A stretch of DNA of 26,144 nt from Flavobacterium psychrophilum (GTDB lineage Bacteria > Bacteroidota > Bacteroidia > Flavobacteriales > Flavobacteriaceae): assembly GCA_945874225.1 (NCBI GenBank), contig CAMCFT010000039.1:1-26144 (forward strand), read 5' to 3'. The first letter of the stretch is position 1. The number at the start of each line of letters is the position of its first letter. Shown here piece after piece: positions 1 to 7,669 of the stretch. The translations under genes were made by a program, and so were the position numbers. The notes beneath the pieces were generated by a model, which was given only the letters and a program-made list of their open reading frames with translations, was not told the origin of the DNA and did no database searches.

Positions 1-3000
1 CTATAGCCAATATTGAACTTGCTTTTCAAAATGAAGAAAAAGGAAAAAGAGCCGAAGAATTAGTTATTGCCAATATTGAACTTGGCATACAAAATGAAGA
101 GAAAGGGGAAAGAGCCGAGGAATTAGCCATCGCCAATATTGAACTAGCCTTTCAAAATGAAGAGAAAGGAAAAAGAGCCGATGAATTAGCTATTGCCAAC
201 ATTGAACTTGCCATACAAAATGAAGAGAAAGGAAAAAGAGCAGAGGAATTAGCTATTGCCAATATTGAACTTACTTTTCAAAATAAAGAGAAAGGAAAAA
301 GAGCTGAGGAATTAGCTATAGCCAATATTGAACTTGCTTTTCAAAATGAAGAAAAAGGAAAAAGAGCCGAGGAATTAGTTATTGCCAATATTGAACTTGC
401 CATACAAAATGAAGAGAAAGGAAAAAGAGCCGAGGAATTAGCCATTGCCAATATTGAACTAGCCTTTCAAAATGAAGAGAAAGAAAAAAGAGCCGAGGAA
501 TTAGCTATTGCTAATATTGAATTGGCATTTCAGAATAATGAAAAAGAAAAAAGAGCCGAGGAATTAGTTATTGCCAATATTGAACTTACTTTTCAAAATA
601 ATGAGAAAGGAAAAAGAGCTGAGGAATTAGTGATCGCCAATGCTGAACTTGCTTTTCAAAATGAAGAGAAAGAAAAAAGAGCCAATGAATTAGTGATTGC
701 CAATGCTGAACTTGCCTTTCAAAATGAAGAAAAAGGAAAAAGAGCTGAGGAATTAACCATTGCCAATATTGAACTGGCATTTCAAATTGAAGAAAAAAGA
801 AAAAGAGCTGAGGAATTAACTATTGCCGATATTGAACTTGCCTTTCAAAATGAAGAAAAAAGAAAAAGAGCTGAGGAATTAACCATTGCCAATATTGAAC
901 TGGATTTTCAAAATAAAGAAAAAAGGAAAAGAACTGAGGAATTAACTATTGCCTATACCGAGCTTTTCTTTCAAAATGAAGAAAAAGGGGAAAGAACCGA
1001 AGAATTAGTGATTGCCAATGCTGAACTTGCCTTTCAAAATGAAGAAAAAGTGGAAAGAGCCGAAGAATTAGCCATTGCCAATATTGAACTTACTTTTCAA
1101 AATAAAGAAAAAGAAAAAAGAGCCGAAGAATTAACTATTGCCAATATTGAACTGGCTTTTCAAAATGTTGAAAAAGAAAAAAGAGCTGAAGAATTAGCTA
1201 TTGCCAATGCTGAACTGGCTTTTCAAATTGAAGAGAAAGGAAAAAGAGCTGAGGAATTAACTATTGCCGATATTGAACTGGCCTTTCAAAATGAAGAAAA
1301 AGAAAAAAGAGCCGAAGAATTAACTATTGCCAATATTGAACTTGCTTTTCAAAATGAAGAAAAAGAAAAAAGAGCTGAGGAATTAGCTATTGCCAATATT
1401 GAACTTGCTTTTCAAATTGAAGAGAAAGGAAAAAGAGCCGAAGAATTAACCATAGCTAATATTGAACTGGCTTTTCAAAATGATGAAAAAGGAAAAAGAG
1501 CCGAAGAATTAACCATTGCCAATATTGAACTGGCCTTTCAAAATGTAGAAAAAGAAAAAAGAGCCGAAGAATTAACCATTGCTAATATTGAACTGGCCTT
1601 TCAAAATGAAGAGAAAGGAAAAAGAGCCGAGGAATTAGCTATTGCTAATATAGAACTAGCCTTTCAAAATGAAGAAAAAGGGGAAAGAGCTGAGGAATTA
1701 GCTATTGCCAATATTGAACTTACTTTTCAAAATAAAGAGAAAGGGAAAAGAGCTGAGGAATTAGCTATTGCTAATATTGAACTTACTTTTCAAAATAAAG
1801 AGAAAGGAAAAAGAGCTGAGGAATTAGCTATTGCTAATATTGAACTTGCTTTTCAAAATGAAGAGAAAGGAAAAAGAGCCGAGGAATTAGCTATTGCTAA
1901 TATTGAATTGGCATTTCAGAATAATGAAAAAGGAAAAAGAGCTGAGGAATTAACTATTGCCGATATTGAACTGGCCTTTCAAAATGTAGAAAAAGAAAAA
2001 AGAGCTGAGGAACTAGCTATTGCTAATATTGAACTTGCTTTTCAAATTGAAGAGAAAGGAAAAAGAGCCGAAGAATTAACCATTGCTAATATTGAACTGG
2101 CTTTTCAAAATGAAGAAAAAGAAAAAAGAGCCGAAGAATTAACCATTGCTAATATTGAACTGGCCTTTCAAAATGTAGAAAAAGAAAAAAGAGCCGAAGA
2201 ATTAACCATTGCTAATATTGAACTGGCCTTTCAAAATGAAGAAAAAGAAAAAAGAGCTGAGGAATTAGCTATAGCCAATATTGTGCTGGATAAAAAGAAA
2301 GGGAAACTTGCTCATATTCTAGGAATCACCAACTCGGGAACCTGGGAATGGAATATTCAAACTGGAGAAACAATTTTTAATGAAAGATGGGCAAATATAA
2401 TTGGCTATACATTAGAAGAAATTTCACCCGTCAGTATTGAAACATGGGAGCGATTTTCACATCCAGATGATTTAATACAATCAGGCAAATTGCTAAAAAA
2501 ATTATTTAATGGTAAAATAGATAATTATGAATTCGAATCTAGAATGAAACATAAGGATGGGAGTTGGGTGTGGATTCGTGACAGAGGAAAGATCAATGAA
2601 TGGGATTCTAATGGAAATTCATTGATAATGTCGGGTGTTCATGAAGACATTAATGACCGCAAAAAAATAGAAATTGAACTTCTGAAAAACATAAAAGAAC
2701 TCGAAGATTACAAGTTTGCCCTTGATCAATCAGCTATTATTGCCATCACCGACGAAAAAGGAGTAATAAAAGCCGTTAATGATAATTTTTGCAGAATATC
2801 ACAGTACAGCAGAGAAGAATTTATAGGCAAATCACACCAGATAATTAATTCCAATTTTCATTTAAAAGCCTTTTTCAAAGAAATGTCGGATACTATCTCA
2901 TCAGGAAATGTATGGAGGGGATTGATAAAAAATAAAAAGAAAAATGACGAATATTATTGGATAGACTCCACTATTGTCCCGTTTTTGGATGTTAATAAAA

Positions 3001-4217
3001 AACCATTCCAGTATTTGTCCATTAGCTTTGATATTACTGAGAACATGAATGCTGAAGATAAAATCATCAAAGCTAAGGAATATGCTGAGGAATGTGACCA
3101 ACTCAAATCTACATTTCTGGCTAATATGAGTCATGAAATTCGTACTCCAATGAATGGCATTTTGGGGTTTACAAACTTGCTCAAAGGAGGCAATCTTTCA
3201 CGTGAAGACCAACAAAATTATATCAATATAATAGATGAAAGTGGTGTTCGGCTACTAAATATTATCAACGACATAATAGATATTTCTAAAATTGAATCCA
3301 ATCAAATGAAAGTTTCTATCTCAGAAACAAATATCAATGTACAAATAGAATACATTTTTAATTTCTTTAAAATAGAAGTAGCAAATAAAGGAATTGATTT
3401 TGGTTTCAAAAATGGCCTGGCCACAAATGAGGCTTTCATATACTCAGACGGTGAAAAAACATATGCCATTTTAATTAATTTGATTAAAAATGCCATAAAA
3501 TTTTGTGACAAAGGCACTATTAATTTTGGTTATAATATAAAGGGAAATAGCGAATCCGCAGAACTGGAATTTTATGTAAAAGATTCCGGTATTGGAATTC
3601 CAAAAGACAGACAAGAAGCTATATTCGACCGTTTTATCCAAGCTGACGTCTCTGATAAAAGAGCCTTTCAAGGAGCGGGTTTAGGACTTTCAATTTCTAA
3701 AGCCTATGTTGAAATGCTCGGCGGAAAAATTTGGGTAGAAAGTGAAGAGGGAATAGGTTCTACATTTTATTTTACGGTTCCTTATAATACAAAACTGAAA
3801 AGTGAAACTTATTTTTTAAAAACAATACCCGAAAAGGAAACAGAAATTCAAATAAAAAAACTAAAAATATTAATAGTTGAAGATGATGCCATATCAAAAC
3901 TACTATTATCAAAGGCCGTTTCAACGTATAGTAAAGAAACTATAAAAGTAAGTTCAGGATTAAAAGCGATTGAAACTATCCGCAATAATCCTGACATTGA
4001 TTTAATAATGATGGATGTTAATATGCCAGAAATGAGTGGTCATGAAGCCACAAGACAAATTCGACTTTTTAATAAAGAAGTGATTATCATTGCACAAACG
4101 GCAAATGCCCTAAGCAGTGACAGAAAAAAAGCAATCGCCTCAGGATGTAATGATTATATATCAAAACCCATAAATAAAAATTTGTTAATCGAATTAATAC
4201 AAAAATATTTTTCATAA
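1..4217 (+). CDS. Hybrid sensor histidine kinase with giant 21-residue repeat region (5' end outside window)
   Basis: The frame is open from the first complete codon at position 3, so the gene begins upstream of the window and any start inside it, such as the TTG at 522, is not real. About 1404 residues are visible. The first 756 are 36 copies of a charged 21-residue unit of the type ELAFQNEEKGKRAEELAIAN. Then come a PAS domain with PAC tail (nt ~2300-2670, WEWNIQTG...GYTLEEI), a second PAS (nt ~2700-3050), HisKA with SHEIRTPMNG (phospho-acceptor His at 3132-3134), HATPase_c with DSGIGIP and GLGLSISKAYVEMLGG, and a C-terminal receiver with phospho-acceptor Asp at 4014-4016 (MMDVNMPEMSG) and the conserved KP near the end. 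No transmembrane segment is visible, so the location depends on the missing N-terminus. The kinase domains are certain. The signal sensed is unknown. Short runs of this repeat occur in other Bacteroidota PAS kinases; this many copies is unusual. Confidence 0.95.
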   Translation, partial: IANIELAFQNEEKGKRAEELVIANIELGIQNEEKGERAEELAIANIELAFQNEEKGKRADELAIANIELAIQNEEKGKRAEELAIANIELTFQNKEKGKRAEELAIANIELAFQNEEKGKRAEELVIANIELAIQNEEKGKRAEELAIANIELAFQNEEKEKRAEELAIANIELAFQNNEKEKRAEELVIANIELTFQNNEKGKRAEELVIANAELAFQNEEKEKRANELVIANAELAFQNEEKGKRAEELTIANIELAFQIEEKRKRAEELTIADIELAFQNEEKRKRAEELTIANIELDFQNKEKRKRTEELTIAYTELFFQNEEKGERTEELVIANAELAFQNEEKVERAEELAIANIELTFQNKEKEKRAEELTIANIELAFQNVEKEKRAEELAIANAELAFQIEEKGKRAEELTIADIELAFQNEEKEKRAEELTIANIELAFQNEEKEKRAEELAIANIELAFQIEEKGKRAEELTIANIELAFQNDEKGKRAEELTIANIELAFQNVEKEKRAEELTIANIELAFQNEEKGKRAEELAIANIELAFQNEEKGERAEELAIANIELTFQNKEKGKRAEELAIANIELTFQNKEKGKRAEELAIANIELAFQNEEKGKRAEELAIANIELAFQNNEKGKRAEELTIADIELAFQNVEKEKRAEELAIANIELAFQIEEKGKRAEELTIANIELAFQNEEKEKRAEELTIANIELAFQNVEKEKRAEELTIANIELAFQNEEKEKRAEELAIANIVLDKKKGKLAHILGITNSGTWEWNIQTGETIFNERWANIIGYTLEEISPVSIETWERFSHPDDLIQSGKLLKKLFNGKIDNYEFESRMKHKDGSWVWIRDRGKINEWDSNGNSLIMSGVHEDINDRKKIEIELLKNIKELEDYKFALDQSAIIAITDEKGVIKAVNDNFCRISQYSREEFIGKSHQIINSNFHLKAFFKEMSDTISSGNVWRGLIKNKKKNDEYYWIDSTIVPFLDVNKKPFQYLSISFDITENMNAEDKIIKAKEYAEECDQLKSTFLANMSHEIRTPMNGILGFTNLLKGGNLSREDQQNYINIIDESGVRLLNIINDIIDISKIESNQMKVSISETNINVQIEYIFNFFKIEVANKGIDFGFKNGLATNEAFIYSDGEKTYAILINLIKNAIKFCDKGTINFGYNIKGNSESAELEFYVKDSGIGIPKDRQEAIFDRFIQADVSDKRAFQGAGLGLSISKAYVEMLGGKIWVESEEGIGSTFYFTVPYNTKLKSETYFLKTIPEKETEIQIKKLKILIVEDDAISKLLLSKAVSTYSKETIKVSSGLKAIETIRNNPDIDLIMMDVNMPEMSGHEATRQIRLFNKEVIIIAQTANALSSDRKKAIASGCNDYISKPINKNLLIELIQKYFS
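3..2270 (+). repeat. 36 in-frame tandem copies of a 63-bp unit
   Basis: The same codon phase (ATAGCCAATATTGAA) appears at 3 and again at 2271, exactly 36 x 63 bp apart, and every copy between is in frame. Copies vary at a few positions: N-E/N/K/V/I/D-EK, G/E/R, EL-A/V/T-IA, N/D-I/A, AF/TF/AI. Many of the DNA differences are synonymous. The unit length of 21 residues equals three heptads, so adding or removing copies keeps both the reading frame and any coiled-coil register. The array continues past the left edge, so the total number is unknown. Confidence 0.95.
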
Positions 4218-4225
4218 TTTTAAAC

Positions 4226-4438
4226 ATTGTTGTCCGATAAAATCAAAGTATAGTCCCTACGGGACAAATTTTCGATTCATAACTATCTTGCTACCAATAT
4301 TTAACCTCTACGAGGTATGCTCCGTTAGGAGCTAAATGTTGGTAGAATAAAAATCAAGCCAACCCAGTTCAAATGTCCCGTAGGGACTATATAGTTTAGG
4401 GTAATTATCTTTTTTAAAATTTAAATCGGACAACAATG
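4226..4438. mobile_element. MITE-like palindromic element with terminal inverted repeats
   Basis: Terminal inverted repeats ATTGTTGTCCGAT (4226-4238) and ATCGGACAACAAT (4425-4437) enclose a second 18-bp perfect inverted pair (4249-4266 with 4374-4391, core GTCCCTACGGGAC). A central set of hairpins follows: CTACCAA..ATTTA against AAATGTTGGTAG, CCTC-tac-GAGG at 4305-4315 and GCTCC-gtta-GGAGC at 4319-4332. The 10-mer AATTTTAAAC occurs on both sides (4216-4225 and 4439-4448), as expected for a target-site duplication. There is no coding capacity, so it would be a non-autonomous element. It begins right after the kinase stop and may also act as that gene's terminator. The transposase family is not identified. 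Confidence 0.75.
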
Positions 4439-4530
4439 AATTTTAAACTATTTGGGAATCAAAAAAAAATGGATAACATACATTAACAAGGATATTTATT
4501 CTTTTAAAATCCTGAGTTAAAATTATTCTT

Positions 4531-4538
4531 TATATTTG
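4531..4538 (+). promoter_or_regulatory. Bacteroidota-type -7 box of the oxygenase gene
   Basis: TATATTTG matches the TAnnTTTG consensus. It lies about 50 nt before the ATG at 4587, giving a leader of roughly 40 nt. A TTG at 4536 that would lengthen the protein by 17 residues lies inside this box, which argues for the ATG as the true start. No clear -33 TTG was found. Confidence 0.55.
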
Positions 4539-4586
4539 TTGGTTCCAGGTTTAACAACCATTTTAAGTTTAAAATTAAATTATACT

Positions 4587-5537
4587 ATGCAAAACATTCC
4601 TAGTGTTGACTTGCGTGATTTCCTTTCGGATGATCCGAAACGTAAACAAAAATTTGTAAATGAAATCGGAAGTGCCTTTGAAGAAATTGGATTCGTAGCC
4701 TTAAAAGGTCATTTTTTAGACGACCAATTAGTCGAAGAATTGTATGGCGAAATCAGAAACTTTTTTGCTTTGCCATTAGAAACAAAACACAGTTATGAAA
4801 TCCCAGGAATTGGAGGTCAAAGAGGCTACGTTTCTTTTGGAAAAGAACACGCCAAAGGCAGAAAAGAAGGGGATTTAAAAGAGTTTTGGCACTTTGGCCA
4901 ATATGTAGAAATAGACTCCAAACACACTGCAGAATATCCTGATAATGTTCAAGTAAAAGAATTACCCCGTTTTAATATAGTAGGCAAAGAAGCCTACCAA
5001 ATGCTGGAGAAAACTGGTATTTATGTATTGAGAGCATTGGCTTTGCACCTGGGTTTAGACGAGTTTTACTTTGACGAATATGCTAATGAAGGGAACTCCA
5101 TTCTAAGACCCATTCATTACCCACCCATTACTTCTGAACCCGAAAATGCCATTCGTGCAGCAGCTCACGGTGATATCAACCTGATTACGCTTTTGATGGG
5201 TGCGCAAGGTCGTGGTTTACAGGTTCAAAATCACGATGGAGTTTGGATTGACGCTATTGCTCAGCCTGACGAATTAGTGATAAATGTAGGAGATATGCTG
5301 TCTCGTCACACGAACAATAAATTAAAATCTACCATTCATCAAGTAGTCAATCCACCAAGAGAATTATGGGGAACTTCCCGTTTTTCTATTCCATTTTTTA
5401 TGCATCCGGTAAGCGAAATGAAACTAGATTGTCTGGAAAATTGCATTGATACCGAAAATCCAAAGAAATTCGAAGATATCACCGCTGGAGATTACTTATA
5501 CGAAAGATTGGTAGATTTGGGATTAATCAAAAAATAA
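4587..5537 (+). CDS. 2-oxoglutarate/Fe(II)-dependent dioxygenase, isopenicillin-N-synthase-like
   Basis: A cytosolic non-heme iron oxygenase of 316 residues. The N-terminal DIOX_N-type region (IPSVDLRDFL...AFEEIGFVALKGH) is followed by the 2OG-FeII_Oxy core. The iron facial triad is visible as H194-x-D196 (AAHGDINLITLL) and H251 (KSTIHQVVNP). The 2-oxoglutarate-binding R265-x-S267 is in SRFSIPFF. The length matches the isopenicillin N synthase/flavonol synthase-like superfamily common in bacteria. The substrate cannot be read from the sequence; no biosynthetic cluster surrounds it, so antibiotic synthesis should not be assumed. The ATG at 4587 was chosen because upstream codons fall in the promoter box. 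It is followed by a strong terminator, so it is probably monocistronic. Confidence 0.88.
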   Translation: MQNIPSVDLRDFLSDDPKRKQKFVNEIGSAFEEIGFVALKGHFLDDQLVEELYGEIRNFFALPLETKHSYEIPGIGGQRGYVSFGKEHAKGRKEGDLKEFWHFGQYVEIDSKHTAEYPDNVQVKELPRFNIVGKEAYQMLEKTGIYVLRALALHLGLDEFYFDEYANEGNSILRPIHYPPITSEPENAIRAAAHGDINLITLLMGAQGRGLQVQNHDGVWIDAIAQPDELVINVGDMLSRHTNNKLKSTIHQVVNPPRELWGTSRFSIPFFMHPVSEMKLDCLENCIDTENPKKFEDITAGDYLYERLVDLGLIKK

Positions 5538-5555
5538 TTAATAAATTTATACTGT

Positions 5556-5589
5556 AAAAAGACATTGAGTTTTTGCTTGATGTCTTTTT
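5556..5589 (+). terminator. Rho-independent terminator after the oxygenase gene
   Basis: The stem AAAAAGACAT (5556-5565) pairs with ATGTCTTTTT (5580-5589) over a 14-nt loop. It lies 18 nt past the oxygenase stop, and the T-rich 3' arm serves as the U-tract. Confidence 0.8.
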
Positions 5590-5683
5590 GATTTTAAACG
5601 AAAAATGGAACGCAGATGAAACGGATTTACTACTGATTGTATATTTAATAGAGTGCAATTGTAATTGCATTGTATTAGTATCA

Positions 5684-5747
5684 TTTGTCACGCTAGAAGC
5701 GTCTCGACACGAGAGCAACATAATTAAGACGCTTCCAGCGTGACAAA
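5684..5747. repeat. Imperfect palindrome with 21-nt arms, upstream of the SUI1 gene
   Basis: The arms at 5684-5704 and 5727-5747 are complementary at 20 of 21 positions (outer TTTGTCACGCT, inner GAAGCGTCT). The 22-nt middle begins with CTCG-aca-CGAG (5703-5713). Just upstream, TGCAATT-gt-AATTGCA (5654-5669) is a separate perfect palindrome. The gap 5590-5803 holds no gene I can support. The structure resembles a REP/MITE-type dispersed repeat and has no T-tract typical of a terminator. Confidence 0.6.
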
Positions 5748-5803
5748 CAGCAAGAATAAATTAGTATCAAATCAGTATCATCAGCGTACAAAACATAAAT
5801 AAA

Positions 5804-6133
5804 ATGGACTTACAAGACCAACTAAAAAATCTATTTCCGGATCATATCGAATCAGAACCCGAAGAAGTTCAAGAAGAAGATCACGTGCTTTTTATTCAAA
5901 AAGAACCTGTGATTTGCAAATTCGAAAAGCGAAAAGGAAAAGCGACCACCATAATTGAAGGTTACGAAGGAACAGACGAAGATTTTAAAATTTTGGCCAA
6001 AAATATCAAAACCAAATTAAGCGTTGGAGGCACCTTCAAAGACGATTCCATAATCATTCAAGGCGATTATCGCGATAAAATTATGCAAATCCTTAAAGAA
6101 AAAGGGTTTAAAGTAAAACGAGTTGGAGGATAA
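5804..6133 (+). CDS. SUI1/eIF1-like translation initiation factor (YciH family)
   Basis: A 109-residue protein with the SUI1 fold: an acidic N-terminal tail (about residues 1-35, EPEEVQEEDH), then KRKGKATTIIEGYEGTDEDF, the GG-containing loop SVGGTFKDDSIIIQGDY, and the C-terminal KGFKVKRVGG. Archaeal and eukaryotic relatives (eIF1) control start-codon selection on the small ribosomal subunit. Bacterial YciH is thought to act on initiation fidelity or under stress. The length is normal for bacterial members. The ATG at 5804 follows an A-rich stretch without Shine-Dalgarno, as usual in Bacteroidota. It is possibly co-transcribed with the nucleoside phosphorylase 103 nt downstream. Confidence 0.9.
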   Translation: MDLQDQLKNLFPDHIESEPEEVQEEDHVLFIQKEPVICKFEKRKGKATTIIEGYEGTDEDFKILAKNIKTKLSVGGTFKDDSIIIQGDYRDKIMQILKEKGFKVKRVGG

Positions 6134-6197
6134 ATAAGTTAGCAGTTTTCAGTATTAAAATTGAATTTTCCAAAAAATATAACCTTAAAAAAAACAC

Positions 6198-6232
6198 TTT
6201 GTGCCTTCGCGCCTTTGTGGCAAAAAAAAACA
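6198..6232 (+). repeat. Short leader repeat before the phosphorylase gene
   Basis: The segment around TTTGTGCCTTCGCGCCTTTG followed by TGGC and an A-run is of a kind I recall as recurring in front of genes in Flavobacterium genomes. Only one copy is in this window, so the repeat nature rests on recollection, not on evidence here. Confidence 0.3.
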
Positions 6233-6236
6233 AACA

Positions 6237-7103
6237 ATGATAAAATCATCAGAATTGATACTCAATCCAGACGGAAGCGTGTATCATTTGAACTTACATC
6301 CAGAACATATTGCGAACGACATCATCTTTGTAGGAGATCAAAACCGAGTCGAAAAAATCACGCAATTCTTCGATAGTATCGAGTTTTCAATGCAAAAAAG
6401 AGAATTCAAAACCCAAACTGGGCTTTTCAAAGGCAAACGAATTACGGTAATGTCAACCGGAATTGGTCCTGACAATATAGATATCGTGATGAACGAATTA
6501 GATGCTTTGGTTAATATTGATTTAAAAACCAGAACACCAAAAGAAAAACTCACTTCATTAAATATAATCAGAATTGGAACTTCAGGTTCCTTGCAAGCCG
6601 ATATCCCTGTAGATAGTTTCGTGATGGCAAAATTTGGCTTGGGTTTAGACAATATGCTCCGCTCCTATTTGATTGACGAAATCTCAGAAATTGCAATGGA
6701 AGATGCTTTCATCAAACACACCAATTGGGATATGAAAAAAGGACGTCCTTACGTAATTGCTTGTTCCGAAAAATTAGAAAAACGTTTGGAAAGTGATAGA
6801 ATATTCAAAGGAATTACAGGAACAGCAGGTGGATTTTATGGTCCACAAGGGAGAGTTTTACGGTTGAATATTCAGGACGAAAACTTGAATTCCAAAATGG
6901 ACAGTTTTGATTATAATGGAACTCGGATGACGAATCTCGAAATGGAAACTGGTGCTATTTATGGATTGGGAAAATTACTGGGACACCATTGTTTATCCTT
7001 AAATGCCATTATTGCCAATCGTGCTAATGGTACTTTTAGCGAAGATCCATACAAAGCGGTCGATGAATTGATTGGGTATGCTTTGGGGAAATTAGCGGAG
7101 TAA
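6237..7103 (+). CDS. Nucleoside phosphorylase (PNP/UDP family)
   Basis: A 288-residue cytosolic enzyme of nucleoside salvage that would split a nucleoside with phosphate into base and ribose-1-phosphate. Family features: STGIGPDNIDIVMNEL near residue 78, the phosphate/ribose region RIGTSGSLQADIPVDSFV near residue 114, and the late NLEMETGAIYGLGKLLG, which corresponds to the ExE-type ribose-binding segment of uridine phosphorylases. The base specificity (uridine or purine) is not decided by these motifs. The ATG at 6237 is preferred; codons before it (PSRLCGKKKQT) come from the CTTCGCGCCTTTGTGGC-type leader sequence. The GNAT gene starts 3 nt after its stop, so the two are almost surely translated from one mRNA. 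Confidence 0.88.
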   Translation: MIKSSELILNPDGSVYHLNLHPEHIANDIIFVGDQNRVEKITQFFDSIEFSMQKREFKTQTGLFKGKRITVMSTGIGPDNIDIVMNELDALVNIDLKTRTPKEKLTSLNIIRIGTSGSLQADIPVDSFVMAKFGLGLDNMLRSYLIDEISEIAMEDAFIKHTNWDMKKGRPYVIACSEKLEKRLESDRIFKGITGTAGGFYGPQGRVLRLNIQDENLNSKMDSFDYNGTRMTNLEMETGAIYGLGKLLGHHCLSLNAIIANRANGTFSEDPYKAVDELIGYALGKLAE

Positions 7104-7106
7104 CCT

Positions 7107-7643
7107 ATGAATTTAATCCTGGAAACCGACAGACTCATCCTTCGTGAACTAAGACTTTCAGATGCAGATGCTTTTTTTGCAATGGACAGCAATCCCAATG
7201 TTCACAGCTATTTATGGAATAAACCTGTTCAAAAAATGGAAGAAACCATAGAAGTCATTGCCTTTGTCAGAAAACAATATGTTGATAATGGCATTGGCAG
7301 ATTTGCAATAGTTTTGAAAGAAACAAATGAATTTGTAGGTTGGGCCGGAATAAAATACAATACCGTAGTTTTAAACAATAAAATCAATTTTTACGATATT
7401 GGGTATCGATTGGATGAAAAATTTTGGGGAAAAGGATACGCCAGCGAAGCAACATTTGCCTGGTTGAAATATGCTTTTGAAACAATGAATATTAAAACTA
7501 TGGAAGCCGCAGCCCATATTGATAACATTGCCTCCAATAAAATTCTTCAAAACATTGGAATGCAAATGACAGAACAATATCTCGATGGTGGCGCAACCTG
7601 GAATTGGTATGTATTGGAAAATAAAAATTATAATTTGGGTTGA
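7107..7643 (+). CDS. GNAT-family N-acetyltransferase (RimJ/RimL-like)
   Basis: A 178-residue acetyltransferase. It opens with the RimJ/RimL-type LETDRLILRELRLSDADAFFAMDSNP. It has the acetyl-CoA pyrophosphate-binding segment YRLDEKFWGKGYASEATFAW (consensus R/Q-x-x-G-x-G/A) and the family's C-terminal AAAHIDNIASNKILQNIGM. Relatives acetylate N-terminal residues of ribosomal proteins or small molecules. The substrate here is unknown. It starts 3 nt after the phosphorylase stop, implying translational coupling, though a functional link is not obvious. Confidence 0.88.
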   Translation: MNLILETDRLILRELRLSDADAFFAMDSNPNVHSYLWNKPVQKMEETIEVIAFVRKQYVDNGIGRFAIVLKETNEFVGWAGIKYNTVVLNNKINFYDIGYRLDEKFWGKGYASEATFAWLKYAFETMNIKTMEAAAHIDNIASNKILQNIGMQMTEQYLDGGATWNWYVLENKNYNLG

Positions 7644-7669
7644 TTTCAAATTGGAATCTTATCTCAAAT

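Noticed and set aside
586..780. Minus-strand small ORFs within the repeat array
   Set aside because: They are mirror readings of the coding repeat with no independent start signal or family match.
3..2270. Tandem repeats as a CRISPR or satellite array
   Set aside because: There are no spacers; the units are contiguous, in frame and part of a protein with intact downstream kinase domains.
522..4217. Kinase gene starting at TTG 522
   Set aside because: The frame and the repeat continue without a stop to the left edge of the window, so 522 is only an internal Leu codon.
4536..4586. N-terminal extension of the oxygenase from TTG
   Set aside because: It begins inside the TATATTTG promoter box, and the ATG at 4587 gives the normal family start.
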